A stretch of 64,000 nucleotides of DNA from Cystobacter ferrugineus (GCF_001887355.1 NZ_MPIN01000021.1:1-64000), one strand, 5' to 3'; positions 9,404 through 18,494 are shown, counted from the stretch's first letter. Notes: generated from the sequence alone by a model not told the origin. Program-made: numbers and translations.

Positions 9404-10012
9404 GTGAGCTACTATCCCTGGGTGAATGACGAGGAGGACGAGTCCTTCGCGTGGCTGGACTCGCACCGGAAGGAAGAACTGGATGGAAAGGGCTACCTGC
9501 TGAAGGAGGGAGTGCCCTGCAAGGATTGGTTTCCGGAGGGACTCATCTTCGACCTATCGAAGGAGGGGGGCAGCAAGCTGACGGACAGCATCCCCAATAC
9601 CTCCGCCCTGCTCGTGGTGTCCGAGAAGCTCAGGGGCATCCTGGAGAGGGAGACGGCAAAGGGCACCATCGAGTTCCTGCCGGTGCGTCTGCGCACACCG
9701 CGCAAGAAGGTGCTGGACGCGCCCTACTTCATCGCCAACGTGCTGGGCACCGTGGCCTGCATGGATGCCAAGAAGTCCGACTTCACGATGGATCCCATCA
9801 GCAAGGATCAGGTGCACCGTTTCCGTCGGCTGGTGCTCCAGGAAAAGAAGATCCCCAAGGACACGAAGATCTTCCGGCTGGCGGAGAGGTCCCGGCTCAT
9901 CCTCGTCCGGGAAAACCTGGGGCAGACCATCCTGGACGAGGACTGCACCGGGATGTTCTTCCAGGAGCTGGACGATTACGGCTCCGAGTTCCGCAAGCGA
10001 GCCAGCTCGTAG
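9404..10012 (+). CDS. Imm11/DUF1629-family immunity protein
   Basis: The 202-residue product begins at a GTG (VSYYPWVNDEEDESF) with GAGGAG ten bases upstream; earlier in-frame starts lie inside the nuclease gene. It is acidic at the N-terminus and carries the DUF1629 features GLIFDLSKEGGSKLTDSIPN, SEKLRGILE and IEFLPVRLR. DUF1629 (Imm11) proteins are typical partners of AHH-type toxins and act in the cytoplasm of the producer by binding the toxin. It lies 17 bases after the nuclease gene, so the two form a pair. No membrane segment or signal is seen. Confidence 0.82.
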   Translation: MSYYPWVNDEEDESFAWLDSHRKEELDGKGYLLKEGVPCKDWFPEGLIFDLSKEGGSKLTDSIPNTSALLVVSEKLRGILERETAKGTIEFLPVRLRTPRKKVLDAPYFIANVLGTVACMDAKKSDFTMDPISKDQVHRFRRLVLQEKKIPKDTKIFRLAERSRLILVRENLGQTILDEDCTGMFFQELDDYGSEFRKRASS

Positions 10013-10046
10013 ACGCTCCGCGTCCGCGGAGGACAGGCGATAGCTC

Positions 10047-10787
10047 ATGCTCCAGATGGATCTCATTCGCGAGAACGCGCTCACAGCGGTCGAGGAACTC
10101 GAGGAAGGCCTTCGCCAACCTCTCACGCCCCTTCAGCGCGAGGAGCTGCTGACCCGGCTTTCCACCTATCGCCGCATTGCCGCCATCAGCGCGTTGCTGG
10201 CAGAGGGCGACGTCCCGGTCTTCCGCCACGATCTGCGCCTGTCCGCGACGGCGCGCCGGGAGTTGCTGCTCTCCAGTCCGGAGTCGGCGGCGCCGAGCCG
10301 GTTCCGCTGCGCCAGCCGGGTGGAACCCCTGTTCGACGCGCTCGCCGCCGGTGAGATAGGCCTCGTCCGCGACATCGCCCAGTATTCCCCGCACCGCTGG
10401 GTGGTGGACGAGGAGTTCGAGGACGACTTCCGCTACGCCGACTTCCTTCGCGAGCACCTGCTCGCGGGCGCGAAGACCCCTTCCCCGGGTGAGGAGCGGG
10501 CACTCGCGGCCTTCCAGAAATGCTCCGGCGACAGTGGATCCCCGCGGATTGCAGTGTGTGAGGCGATCTCCAATCGGGACCAGGACGCATTCGATGCCGC
10601 CCTGGAGGACCTGCTCGTCGAGCGCGCTGCGGAATTCCGGAACGCGGGCCCACCCCTCCATCCCCAGCGCTTCCACACCGAGCGCCACGTCTTCATCGAG
10701 GGACTGGCCCTGCTGCGGCTGGCCGAGGATCGCGGTCTGAGCACGCAGCCTGAGTACCGGATGATGCCGGGCTTGGCCCGGCGCTGA
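10047..10787 (+). CDS. Imm49-like protein, probable second immunity gene
   Basis: The 246-residue, largely helical soluble protein has an N-terminal IRENALTAVEELEEGL and a central VEPLFDALAAGEIGLVRDIAQ with WVVDEEFEDDFRYADFL, which resemble Imm49 family proteins. GGAGG lies at 10028-10032, a little far from the ATG; an internal ATG at 10056 is possible. It follows the DUF1629 gene by 34 bases in the same direction and ends 9 bases from the convergent TIGR02270 gene. No toxin gene of its own is adjacent, so it may protect against the same nuclease or be a stacked immunity gene against another strain's effector. Confidence 0.62.
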   Translation: MLQMDLIRENALTAVEELEEGLRQPLTPLQREELLTRLSTYRRIAAISALLAEGDVPVFRHDLRLSATARRELLLSSPESAAPSRFRCASRVEPLFDALAAGEIGLVRDIAQYSPHRWVVDEEFEDDFRYADFLREHLLAGAKTPSPGEERALAAFQKCSGDSGSPRIAVCEAISNRDQDAFDAALEDLLVERAAEFRNAGPPLHPQRFHTERHVFIEGLALLRLAEDRGLSTQPEYRMMPGLARR

Positions 10788-10796
10788 CGCCCCACC

Positions 10797-13388
10797 TCAC
10801 CGCGCCGTGGGCGCCCGCACGTGAAGCGCCGCCCGCTCTCCCGCCCCCCCCCAGAGCCATGCGAGGACTCCAGAGGTCGGTGCATGGCCCCGTGCGAAGC
10901 TTCGTGACGCCATGCAGACGGCCAAGGCTCCCGTTGCCGCGCCCACGCCGCCCCACGCGTCCGCGGGGTACCACGTGGGCAGATCCCTCAACGGGAAGCC
11001 CTCCAGCCTCACCTGGGCGTAGCCCCAGTCCTGGGCCCGCTGCATCGTGCCGTCGAGGTCCGCGAAGACGAGGCCTGTCTCCCGCCCCTGGTCCTCCAGG
11101 CTCCCGAGCACCTCAGCGAGCACCGATGTCAGTGCGACGCCCAGGTGGGGCTGGCCGGAGAACATGTGGGCCGGCTCGGAGGCGGCGGCCATCGCATCGA
11201 TGTGCGCGTGGACAGGTGCGCCCCGGCGGGCGGCCGCATTTGCCTTCTCCACCAGCACGAAGGCCGCGCACTCCCCGGGCATCAGTCCCACTGGCCGGTT
11301 GGGCGTCTTCAGCAGCCGCAGTCTCTCCAGCGCGTCCAACCACTCTGGCTCGACGAGGCTGTCGATGCCGCCCACGATGCATCGCTCCACCGCGCCCGAC
11401 CTGAGCGCGCGCTCCGCCGCGCGCAGGGCGGTGACGAAGCCAGGGGCGTCACCGAAGAAGAGCTCCTCCTGCGAGACACCACCCGGCAAGGCGACCTGAG
11501 CGAGCAACCGCGGCAGCAGCGTCCGTGAGTACCGCTCTCGCAGGACCTCCGCGAACAGGGGCTCCTCCTCGGAGACTTCTGCCTCCCCGGAACCCTCTTC
11601 TTGCCCGGAGGCGGCCGCCTCCCGCTTCGCGGCCTCGCGCGCATGACGCTCCGCGGCGGCGAGGAGGAAGCCGCTCGGCAGGTTGAGGAAGAGGCCGGTA
11701 CGCGGTCCCGCGGTCAGTCCGGTCTGGTGTACGAGGTCCGCCAGGGCCGCCACGCCCAGCCGCACCAGCCGTCCCACGCCGCTGAAGCCCTGCGTGAGGT
11801 GGGGGATGGCATGCCCCGTTATCGGCAACTCCTCGCCCGAGTCCTCGTCAACGATCGGAGTGCCCTCCAGCGCCCCCGGCCGGGCCACACCCACCCGTGC
11901 GGCCGCGCAACTGCCCACCACACCATCCCCCAGGGACGACACCAGCCCCAGCCCTGTCACCGCGAGCGCCCCCGGAGGCGGAGGGCGCTGGCGGAACACC
12001 GGCGAAAAGAGCGGCTCGTCCTTCACCGGCAACGCCTCCGGGACGGCGAGGGTACGCGGCAGTGCGCGGAAGGAGCCCAGGGCCAGCCTCCCACGTACCG
12101 CAGGCCGCATGGCCTGCAGCACCTTCCATTGCCGCAGCGCCCAATCCCCGGTGGAAAGCGGCCAAGCACCCTGGGTGCGCACGGCCAGTTCCAGCGCCAG
12201 CATCGCGCGTCTGCGCATGGGTCCAGCGGTGAGGGCCTCGAGGAGTGGCTCGGCCCCGAAGGGTTTCCCGGCGAGGTAGCGCCCCTGGAGTGGGAAGTTA
12301 CCCTGGGCCTCCTTCCACCAGCGCTCCACCCGCTGGGGCTCGGGGAGGGGGAGTTCGGCCTCGGGTCCGAGCGGCGTAGGTTCCTCCTCCTCGGGAGCAT
12401 CCGGCGTCCAGACCTCGCGAGGCACCGAGAGGTCACCGGTGAGAGCCAGGCCGGTGATGGCGCAGAAGGCCTCCGCAGCCAAGGGCGCGACGGCCTCGTC
12501 TCGCATGGCCTCAAGCAGTGGCCCCACGGCGGCAACGCGCCCGCTGAGCCCCAGGGCCCAGAGCGCGTCCCGCCGCAGCGCCGGTTCCGGCAGCGCCTGG
12601 AGGAGGAGGTTTACGTCCTGGAGGTCGCCGCCCAGCGCGAGCAGCGTCGCAGGCCCACCCCAACCTGGCTCCCGGCGGCGGACGGCCTCGACACAGGTGC
12701 TCCAGGCGCCGGGGTGCCCCAGCAGAAAGGCTGTCTCCAGCGCCGTGTTGCGCACCTCCGGCACGTCCGAGCCGAGGGCGCGATCGAGCGAGGAGACCCT
12801 CAGCCGCGCGGGAAAGCGGCGGGCGGCGCGCAGCACCGCGCAGGCCAGCGGTGCATCGCTCGCGGCGAGGAGCCCGTCCAGGTCTTGAGCGGGATCCGTC
12901 TCCCACTGCGTGAGGATATCAAGCACACGGGTCTGGACTACGGGAGTGGCATCCTTCAGGAGCGCGTGCAGCCGAGACACCGCGTCCACGCGGCGGGTGA
13001 GTTCCAGGGCTCGTGCCGCCCCCTGGCTCGTCGGCTCCACGTCGACACAGAGCGTGGTGAGCACGGCATCGAGCCCTTCCGCTCCGCCCTGCATGAGGAG
13101 GACGGAGCATACGCACGCGACTGTCTCCAGTTCCTCCGAAGCCAGGGCGGGCCGCAACAACTTCCGATTGACCGTCGGTCCACCCAGCACCAGTGCGTCA
13201 AGGCAGGCGAGTAGCCGCCGCTCGGGGCCTTCCAGGAGATCCTGAAGGGTGTAGTCGGGAGCGACCAGCCCCTGCTCGCGCTGCACCCAGAAGAAGGCGG
13301 CATCCGCGAGGAAGTCCCGCGCCATGTCCATTCGGGGTGAGGCATCGTGCGGCGCGGAGGACGCGCCGGTGCCGCGGTGGGCTTCCAT
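10797..13388 (-). CDS. TIGR02270-like HEAT protein fused to an inactive ketosynthase fold
   Basis: The 863-residue product has two parts. Residues about 20-460 are helical and HEAT-like, resembling the TIGR02270 family found in T6SS effector loci. Residues about 473-860 have a thiolase/ketosynthase fold pattern (ALAVTGLGLVSSLGDGV, VGGIDSLVEPEWLDAL, GLMPGECAAFVLVE). The nucleophile region reads GDAPGFVTALRAAERALRSG, with Ala where Cys is expected. The two His positions read DLDGT (H to D) and WGGVGAATG (H to G). It therefore should not condense acyl chains and probably binds a partner. It is third in the leftward DUF2169-DUF4150 operon. The start is uncertain: ATG at 13388 was chosen, 13397 or 13331 are possible, and none has a clear ribosome site. 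Confidence 0.78.
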   Translation of the reverse strand: MEAHRGTGASSAPHDASPRMDMARDFLADAAFFWVQREQGLVAPDYTLQDLLEGPERRLLACLDALVLGGPTVNRKLLRPALASEELETVACVCSVLLMQGGAEGLDAVLTTLCVDVEPTSQGAARALELTRRVDAVSRLHALLKDATPVVQTRVLDILTQWETDPAQDLDGLLAASDAPLACAVLRAARRFPARLRVSSLDRALGSDVPEVRNTALETAFLLGHPGAWSTCVEAVRRREPGWGGPATLLALGGDLQDVNLLLQALPEPALRRDALWALGLSGRVAAVGPLLEAMRDEAVAPLAAEAFCAITGLALTGDLSVPREVWTPDAPEEEEPTPLGPEAELPLPEPQRVERWWKEAQGNFPLQGRYLAGKPFGAEPLLEALTAGPMRRRAMLALELAVRTQGAWPLSTGDWALRQWKVLQAMRPAVRGRLALGSFRALPRTLAVPEALPVKDEPLFSPVFRQRPPPPGALAVTGLGLVSSLGDGVVGSCAAARVGVARPGALEGTPIVDEDSGEELPITGHAIPHLTQGFSGVGRLVRLGVAALADLVHQTGLTAGPRTGLFLNLPSGFLLAAAERHAREAAKREAAASGQEEGSGEAEVSEEEPLFAEVLRERYSRTLLPRLLAQVALPGGVSQEELFFGDAPGFVTALRAAERALRSGAVERCIVGGIDSLVEPEWLDALERLRLLKTPNRPVGLMPGECAAFVLVEKANAAARRGAPVHAHIDAMAAASEPAHMFSGQPHLGVALTSVLAEVLGSLEDQGRETGLVFADLDGTMQRAQDWGYAQVRLEGFPLRDLPTWYPADAWGGVGAATGALAVCMASRSFARGHAPTSGVLAWLWGGAGERAALHVRAPTAR

Positions 13389-13419
13389 GGAGAGCATCAG
13401 CGCGTTCCCGGCAACCTGC

Positions 13420-13884
13420 CTAAACGTCCTCTTCGCAGCAGAGGCACTTGGGCTTCGTATCACCACCGCCCATGGCGATGATGGGCCCCTGCATGACCGG
13501 GAAGGGGGGCGTGTTCTTGTCGTTGTGAAGCATAAGGTCGAAGGCGCGCGCTACGTTCTTACCCTCGAACTTCACGTCGAAGGAGAAGTTGACGAACTCG
13601 GCCTTGCCCTTGGTTTTGCTGGAGGCCACGCCGCCCCCGGCCGTGCCCGCCTCATCACCCATGCTGGTGCTGAAGTTCGAGTCCTTCACGCACACCGGAT
13701 TGCCTGCCACGGATACCTTCTTGGTGCCCTTCGCGGTGTCCGAGGATTGCGCCACGTTGGGGTAAGGGATGGGCACGGGCCCGGCCGGACTGGGCGTCTT
13801 GCACACGTCCGGGAACGCGGTGGTGACGCCACCACTGTCCTTGGTCACCACGGACATCTTGTTGACACCAGTGTTGACGGGCAT
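13420..13884 (-). CDS. PAAR-like DUF4150 protein
   Basis: The 154-residue product starts MPVNTGVNKMSVVTKDSGGV with GGAGG upstream; the frame is open further upstream but without a ribosome site. DUF4150 hallmarks are present: FPDVCKTPSPAGPVPIPYPNVAQSSD and VSVAGNPVCVKDSNFSTSMGDEAGTAGG. Proteins of this family are PAAR-like tips that cap the VgrG spike and recruit effectors. It ends in a Cys-rich tail (PKCLCCEEDV) that could bind metal, as PAAR tips do. It is encoded between DUF2169 (125 bases upstream) and the TIGR02270 fusion (31 bases downstream), the usual adaptor, tip, accessory order. Confidence 0.88.
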   Translation of the reverse strand: MPVNTGVNKMSVVTKDSGGVTTAFPDVCKTPSPAGPVPIPYPNVAQSSDTAKGTKKVSVAGNPVCVKDSNFSTSMGDEAGTAGGGVASSKTKGKAEFVNFSFDVKFEGKNVARAFDLMLHNDKNTPPFPVMQGPIIAMGGGDTKPKCLCCEEDV

Positions 13885-14009
13885 GTCCACCTCCAAGAGG
13901 GAAGAGATTACCACGCCGAATCCACGTAGCGCGAACACGGGCCCGCTCGAGGAGTCAAGTGGGCGGCGAGCCAGAGCCAATTCAGGAGAGCTGAAATGAG
14001 TCTGCACGC

Positions 14010-15044
14010 TCAGGCTGTCTTCGGCCGAGAAACACCCTCAGCAGTGACGCGTAAGTCGCGCACATCATGCATACCGTCACTGAGCACCACGTGCCCGCGC
14101 CACAGGAGCAGGACGTGCTCCGCGTCCGTGTCGAGGATGACGGTGTCCAGGCGCATCTCGGGCTTCGCGTCCCCGGAGCTGGTCAGGGCTACGGTGACCC
14201 TGGGTGCTGCTTGGCCAGGGAGTGAAAAGGCGAGCCGACCTCTTGGAGAGGCGCCAGCAACGACCACGGCCTCGTTGCCTTGGAGGTAGCCAGGGGCGAT
14301 GAGGCCTGGCGCTGCGGCATTGAAGAAGCGTCGGTTGAAGTCCTTCGGCAGCAGTGGCTTGCGCGTCTTGTTCCAGGCTTCGTCGTAGGTGCCCGCGTAC
14401 TTCGCCCTTGGCTGCCAGTGGGGCGAGATAAATCCGAAGCTCGCTGGCGTGACCATCTGCCCGAAGTCGCGCAGTGGTTCCGCCGGGTCCTCCAGGTTGG
14501 GCAGTTTCAATCCTTCCTCGAAATGGCGCGTGCTGGCGCGGAAGCCGGTACCCACCGGGTTGCGCGGCTCGAAGGCGGGCTTGCCCGAATCCGTCCGGTC
14601 CCAACCACCGAAGGCCCGCTCCCAGACGAGGGGCATCGTCCCGAAGGGCAGCGGCTTCGTCATGCCCACTCGGCCCATGCTGCGGAACCAGGTGCGCTCA
14701 CCCACCACGCGCACGACCTTTTTCAGCGGGCCTATCTGGAGGGCGACCCCTGTCTCGGTAGTACCCCGCTGTAGTGCGTGTGCGTGGCCGATGAGTGCTA
14801 CGTCCGTGGTCGGCTTGATGAAGGCTCCCTCCGGCTCGTACTTGTAGCTGGATTCGCCGGGTTCACCCCAGGACTCGCCGCTCCAGTTCACTGGGAACTG
14901 CTCCTCGGCGAGTTGCAGCCTCATGTCGCCGATGGAATAGGTGGCTTTCACCACCAAGAGCAGCATGGGCCTCCCGTCCTCGTCCGCGAGGCCCATGATG
15001 TCGAAGACGAACGGCGTCTCGTTATCGATGGCGGGATGTCCCAT
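14010..15044 (-). CDS. DUF2169 T6SS adaptor protein
   Basis: The 344-residue product begins MGHPAIDNETPFVFDIMG. Family features are the early ...LLLVVKATYSI, the central MPLVWERAFGGWDRT, EPRNPVGTGF and a beta-rich C-terminal half. DUF2169 proteins are cytoplasmic adaptors; in Agrobacterium one is needed for loading a DNase effector onto VgrG. Here it heads the leftward operon with the PAAR-like DUF4150 protein and the TIGR02270 fusion, convergent to the AHH nuclease operon. I infer that it helps load that nuclease or a distant effector. No signal peptide. The ribosome site is weak. The 215 bases upstream hold its promoter, which I cannot define. Confidence 0.87.
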   Translation of the reverse strand: MGHPAIDNETPFVFDIMGLADEDGRPMLLLVVKATYSIGDMRLQLAEEQFPVNWSGESWGEPGESSYKYEPEGAFIKPTTDVALIGHAHALQRGTTETGVALQIGPLKKVVRVVGERTWFRSMGRVGMTKPLPFGTMPLVWERAFGGWDRTDSGKPAFEPRNPVGTGFRASTRHFEEGLKLPNLEDPAEPLRDFGQMVTPASFGFISPHWQPRAKYAGTYDEAWNKTRKPLLPKDFNRRFFNAAAPGLIAPGYLQGNEAVVVAGASPRGRLAFSLPGQAAPRVTVALTSSGDAKPEMRLDTVILDTDAEHVLLLWRGHVVLSDGMHDVRDLRVTAEGVSRPKTA

Positions 15045-15259
15045 GGCATGCTCATCTATCTTTATTGGGGCTGAATACCGAGCGACCCGCGAGAGCGCAC
15101 AGTGTAGCTCAACAGCCCGCCATGCCTTCTTTGGTCGGAGCGCAAGGGCGTTCGATAAATCGAACTGTCGGACACGGTCCCCTCTGCATGCACCCCATCC
15201 CCGCTCGCTCTCCCCCCTCGGCCTCCCCCCATCTGACCGGTAGTATGAGCTCGGGAACT

Positions 15260-16021
15260 TCAGGCGGAGCGGGTTCCACTCTTGAACCCACGCGCCGGCG
15301 TCTCCGGGCTCGCCGCGCGGAAGCGGTAGAGCGCGGCGGGCTTGGAGGCCGTGCGCCGCACACCGGGTGCCGCTTCCAGCACCCCATCCTCGATGAGCCG
15401 CTTCACCTTGCGGCGGAAGTTGCCCGGATCCTGCGGCTCGCCCTTCACCGCGGAGAACACCGCGCGCAACTCCGGAATGGAGAAGCGCTCGGGCACCAGC
15501 GAGAACGCCAGCGCCGACGTGTCCAGCTTCTCGCGCATGCGAGCCAGCGCCACCCGGAGGATGTCCTCGTGGTCGAACGCCAGGGTGCTCGCGTCCAGGC
15601 GCCCCACCGCCTCCCAGCGCGCCTCCGCCGCGTCCCCCCCCGCCCTCACCCGCCGCGCCAGCTCGGGCCGCACCAGGGCGTAGTACGCCACCGACACCAC
15701 CCGCATGCGCGGATCCCTCCCCGGCCGGCCGAACGTGGCGAACTGCTCCAGCAGCACGTCCCGCGACTCCAGCCCCGTCTCCTCGTGCAGCTCGCGCACC
15801 GCCGCCACGTCCAGGTCCTCGCCCTGGTCCTCCTCGCCATCGCCCACGCGCAGGATGCCTCCGGGCAGCGCCAGCTTCCCCTCGAAGGGCGGCTCGCCCC
15901 GGCGGATGAGCAGCACGTGCAGCGCCCCGTCCACCAGCGTGAGGACGACCAGGTCCACCGCCACCGCCGGGCGCGCGTAGGGCGCCAGCGACTGGCGCGC
16001 CCGCTGGACCTCGGACGTCAT
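15260..16021 (-). CDS. nrtR: NrtR-type Nudix transcriptional regulator of NAD metabolism
   Basis: The 253-residue product starts at an ATG overlapping the nicotinamidase stop by one base (TGATG). The N-terminal Nudix domain carries a complete box: G-x5-E-x7-REL-x-EETGL within residues about 50-85. The C-terminal part (PGNFRRKVKRLIEDGVLEAAPGVRR) is the winged-helix DNA-binding region typical of NrtR. NrtR regulators bind ADP-ribose or related NAD products and control NAD salvage genes. Its place as third gene of a pncB-nicotinamidase operon fits autoregulation through the palindrome at 18477-18507. Because the Nudix box is intact, it may also still hydrolyse its ligand. Confidence 0.86.
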   Translation of the reverse strand: MTSEVQRARQSLAPYARPAVAVDLVVLTLVDGALHVLLIRRGEPPFEGKLALPGGILRVGDGEEDQGEDLDVAAVRELHEETGLESRDVLLEQFATFGRPGRDPRMRVVSVAYYALVRPELARRVRAGGDAAEARWEAVGRLDASTLAFDHEDILRVALARMREKLDTSALAFSLVPERFSIPELRAVFSAVKGEPQDPGNFRRKVKRLIEDGVLEAAPGVRRTASKPAALYRFRAASPETPARGFKSGTRSA

Positions 16022-16992
16022 CACCCCTCGATCGGGTCGGTGGTGCGCACCACCTTCATCCCCGCCTCCTGCAACGCGCGCAGCGCCTCGTTGGCCACGC
16101 GCGGGAAGTCCAACCCCGGCGGCAGCGGATCCAACGGCGGCGCGGGCACCGGGCTCATCGCGTCCTCCAGGATGTGGATGCGCCCCATCTTCGAGCGGTC
16201 CGTCTCCTCGATGCGCCGCTTGAGGTCCATCAGCGTCGACAGCACGCAGTGCGACTTGGCCTGGCCGAACACGTACACCCGGTCGAACGTGAGCAGATGG
16301 TCGAAGAGCGCCTGGTCGAACCGGCCCACCGTGCGTCCCGACACCTCCGTCACCTCGGGCGAGAACACCGAGTAGTTCTCCGTGAGCGCCTCCTCGCCCT
16401 TCTGGATGATGTGCGTGGGTGTGTCGCGCACCAGCGCGTGGAAGAGGCTCGCCTCCATCATCGCCGGCAGGAGCGCGTGGCTCAGGCCCCCGAGTAGCGC
16501 ATGGTAGGGCCACACCGTGAGCACGTAGCGGCCCGTGGCCTCCAGGCGCTCGCAGTAGGCGAGGCTCTCCTCGGGATGCCGCGTGGCGCGCCACCGGCCC
16601 GAGCGCACGTCCGCCGGGGTGATGACCGTGAGGGGCGGAGGCGGCTGGCCGTCCGGACCCTGCCACCACCCGGGGTGGAAGATCTGGAAGACGCGGTGGG
16701 TGTCCATGGAGAACACCAGCCCGGTGATGCGATCCAGGTTCCTGTACAGCCAGCGCAGGGTCCGCTGGGAGTCCTCCACGGCGCCCGGCACGAAGAGGCT
16801 CGCCTCGGGCTGACAGAAGGCCACCTGCGCGTCGATACCGAAGGCGGCGATGCGCAGCCGGTCCTCGCGCGCGGGTCGCACCCCGTGCTCCCGGGCGTAG
16901 CGGCGCGCCTCGTCCGTCACCCGCGCGGCGCGCTCCAGGTACAGCGAGCCCACGCGGGCATCGTCATAGAACGACGGAAGGGGGAGGGACAT
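16021..16992 (-). CDS. pncA: Nicotinamidase-like cysteine hydrolase
   Basis: The 323-residue product belongs to the isochorismatase-like fold. All nicotinamidase residues can be placed: Asp54 (GIDAQVAF), metal-binding Asp97/His99 and His106 (SMDTHRVFQIFHP), Lys198 (IIQKGEEA) and nucleophile Cys249 (GQAKSHCV). It should convert nicotinamide to nicotinate, which the upstream pncB product then uses. It is longer than typical PncA (about 210 residues) because of an N-terminal extension of some 45 residues and an enlarged central region. It starts 18 bases after pncB and its stop overlaps the nrtR start, so it lies in the middle of a three-gene NAD salvage operon. A related amidase specificity cannot be excluded. 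Confidence 0.82.
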   Translation of the reverse strand: MSLPLPSFYDDARVGSLYLERAARVTDEARRYAREHGVRPAREDRLRIAAFGIDAQVAFCQPEASLFVPGAVEDSQRTLRWLYRNLDRITGLVFSMDTHRVFQIFHPGWWQGPDGQPPPPLTVITPADVRSGRWRATRHPEESLAYCERLEATGRYVLTVWPYHALLGGLSHALLPAMMEASLFHALVRDTPTHIIQKGEEALTENYSVFSPEVTEVSGRTVGRFDQALFDHLLTFDRVYVFGQAKSHCVLSTLMDLKRRIEETDRSKMGRIHILEDAMSPVPAPPLDPLPPGLDFPRVANEALRALQEAGMKVVRTTDPIEG

Positions 16993-17010
16993 GGCGTTCT
17001 CCAGGAAGCG

Positions 17011-18447
17011 TCACGAGGAAGTCGGGGAAGCGCGGGGGAAGTGCCGCTGGCGCAGCTCGTCCACCAACGCCTGGGTGGCCCGGGTGTACGCGACACGCTG
17101 CTCGCCGCCGACGGGCGCCGAGGTGTCCGCGGGCGCGCCGGAGAGCAGCTCATAGCCCTCGGGCACGGGCTCCCCCTCCTGGCCGATGAGCCCGATGGGG
17201 CCCGAGCCGCCACGGCGCCGGAAGACCACCGGCGTGCCCGGGATGCTCTGCTTGCCCTCGGCCAGCTCGTTGCCGAACTTCATCGTCGGCGAGTGGCCCG
17301 TGCGCGCCAGCTTGTACACCGCCGCCACCCGGTCGCGCGTGAAGGGGCACGCCATGGTGCGCGCCACGATGAACCCCCCGTACCCGTAGAACTGCTGCGA
17401 GGGCTCCCAGCCGAACTCGCGGCGCAGCGCCTCGAACTCGCGCGTGGCCTGTGCGTCCAGACCGTCCTCGAGGATGAGCACCGGCTTGATGCCCTCCGCC
17501 TTCGCGCGCGACACCGCATGGGTGTACTGCGTCTTCTTGTCCCCGGAGTCGAAGCGGATGGAGTCCCCCGCGTCCGGCTCCTCGTGGATGATGCGGAAGG
17601 CCGTGGGCAGACCCGAGTTCAGGGTGTCATAGGTGTCCAGCAGGAAGCTGGAGCGCTCGGGACGCCGCTCGCGGATGGCGCGGAAGGCCGCCTCGTCCTG
17701 GCCGTAGCGCTGCACGTGCTCGTGGCCCATGGTGCCCACCGGGATCATCCCCAGCTTCCTGGCCAGGTACACGTTGCTCGTGCGCAGGACCCCGGCCTCG
17801 CGGCAGGCGCGCACGGCGATCTCATGCTGCTGCAGGCACGTCGCCGCGCGCAGCCCCACCTCGAAGATGCGGCTCGGGTCGCCCACCGCCTCCACCAGGT
17901 CCTTCACCACCGCGAACACCCGCGCGTGGTAGCCCTCGGAGTCCACGGTGATGGGCACGGCGGGCACGCCCACCGCGTCCAGCGTCTCCAGGGCGATGCG
18001 CTTCTCCTCCTCGCACGACACCACCGCCAGCGCCCGGGCCACCGCCTCGCGGTCCGCCAGCGCCTGCGTGGCCACCTGGATGCGGAAGTTGAGCTGCAAC
18101 AGCAACGGCTCCAGCCACGACACCAGGGCCGAGCTGCCCGTGAGGGAGAAGACCGGCTCGCGCGCGTAGAAGCGCGCACCGCGCGGCAGGGCCCGGATGA
18201 TGAGCCGCTGCTTGCGGATGGCCGCCTTGAAGCCCGCTCCCATCTCGTAGCTGTTGCGGGCCAGGTAGGCGTAGTCCTCTTCCGTGGGCTCCGGCAGCAG
18301 GGAGCGCACATGGGCCTCGAGCTCCACCGGCACCACCTGCTGCCCTCCCTTGCGGTGCGAGTAGTAGAACGTCTCCTGACGCAGCGGCCAGCCAGCCTCC
18401 GCCATGCTGAACTTGTAGCCGTCCGTCGCGAGCAGCGGACTTCCCAT
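17011..18447 (-). CDS. pncB: Nicotinate phosphoribosyltransferase
   Basis: The 478-residue enzyme forms nicotinate mononucleotide from nicotinate and PRPP, the committed step of the Preiss-Handler NAD salvage route in the cytoplasm. N-terminal LLATDGYKFSMAEAGW is the conserved NAPRT start; other landmarks are GTMGHEHVQRYG, IRFDSGDKKTQY, YGYGGF and KFGNELAEGKQSIPG. The ATG at 18447 follows CCAGGAGGC. It leads the operon pncB, pncA, nrtR, with a promoter at 18466-18494 covered by a near-perfect inverted repeat. Length and motifs are normal for the family. Confidence 0.93.
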   Translation of the reverse strand: MGSPLLATDGYKFSMAEAGWPLRQETFYYSHRKGGQQVVPVELEAHVRSLLPEPTEEDYAYLARNSYEMGAGFKAAIRKQRLIIRALPRGARFYAREPVFSLTGSSALVSWLEPLLLQLNFRIQVATQALADREAVARALAVVSCEEEKRIALETLDAVGVPAVPITVDSEGYHARVFAVVKDLVEAVGDPSRIFEVGLRAATCLQQHEIAVRACREAGVLRTSNVYLARKLGMIPVGTMGHEHVQRYGQDEAAFRAIRERRPERSSFLLDTYDTLNSGLPTAFRIIHEEPDAGDSIRFDSGDKKTQYTHAVSRAKAEGIKPVLILEDGLDAQATREFEALRREFGWEPSQQFYGYGGFIVARTMACPFTRDRVAAVYKLARTGHSPTMKFGNELAEGKQSIPGTPVVFRRRGGSGPIGLIGQEGEPVPEGYELLSGAPADTSAPVGGEQRVAYTRATQALVDELRQRHFPRASPTSS

Positions 18448-18465
18448 GGTGTGCCTCCTGGCGCC

Positions 18466-18494
18466 ACTCTAATGGGCCGAGAAAAAGTCCTCAA
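18466..18494 (-). promoter_or_regulatory. Predicted sigma-70-type promoter of the pncB operon
   Basis: On the minus strand TTGAGG (18494-18489) and TAGAGT (18471-18466) are separated by 17 bases. The -10 box lies 18 bases before the pncB ATG, so the leader would be very short. The -35 box falls in the loop of the palindrome described next. Confidence 0.5.

Noticed and set aside
10797-11900. A functional ketosynthase and a nearby polyketide or fatty acid pathway
   Set aside because: All three catalytic residues appear replaced and no acyl carrier, ketoreductase or acyltransferase gene is near.
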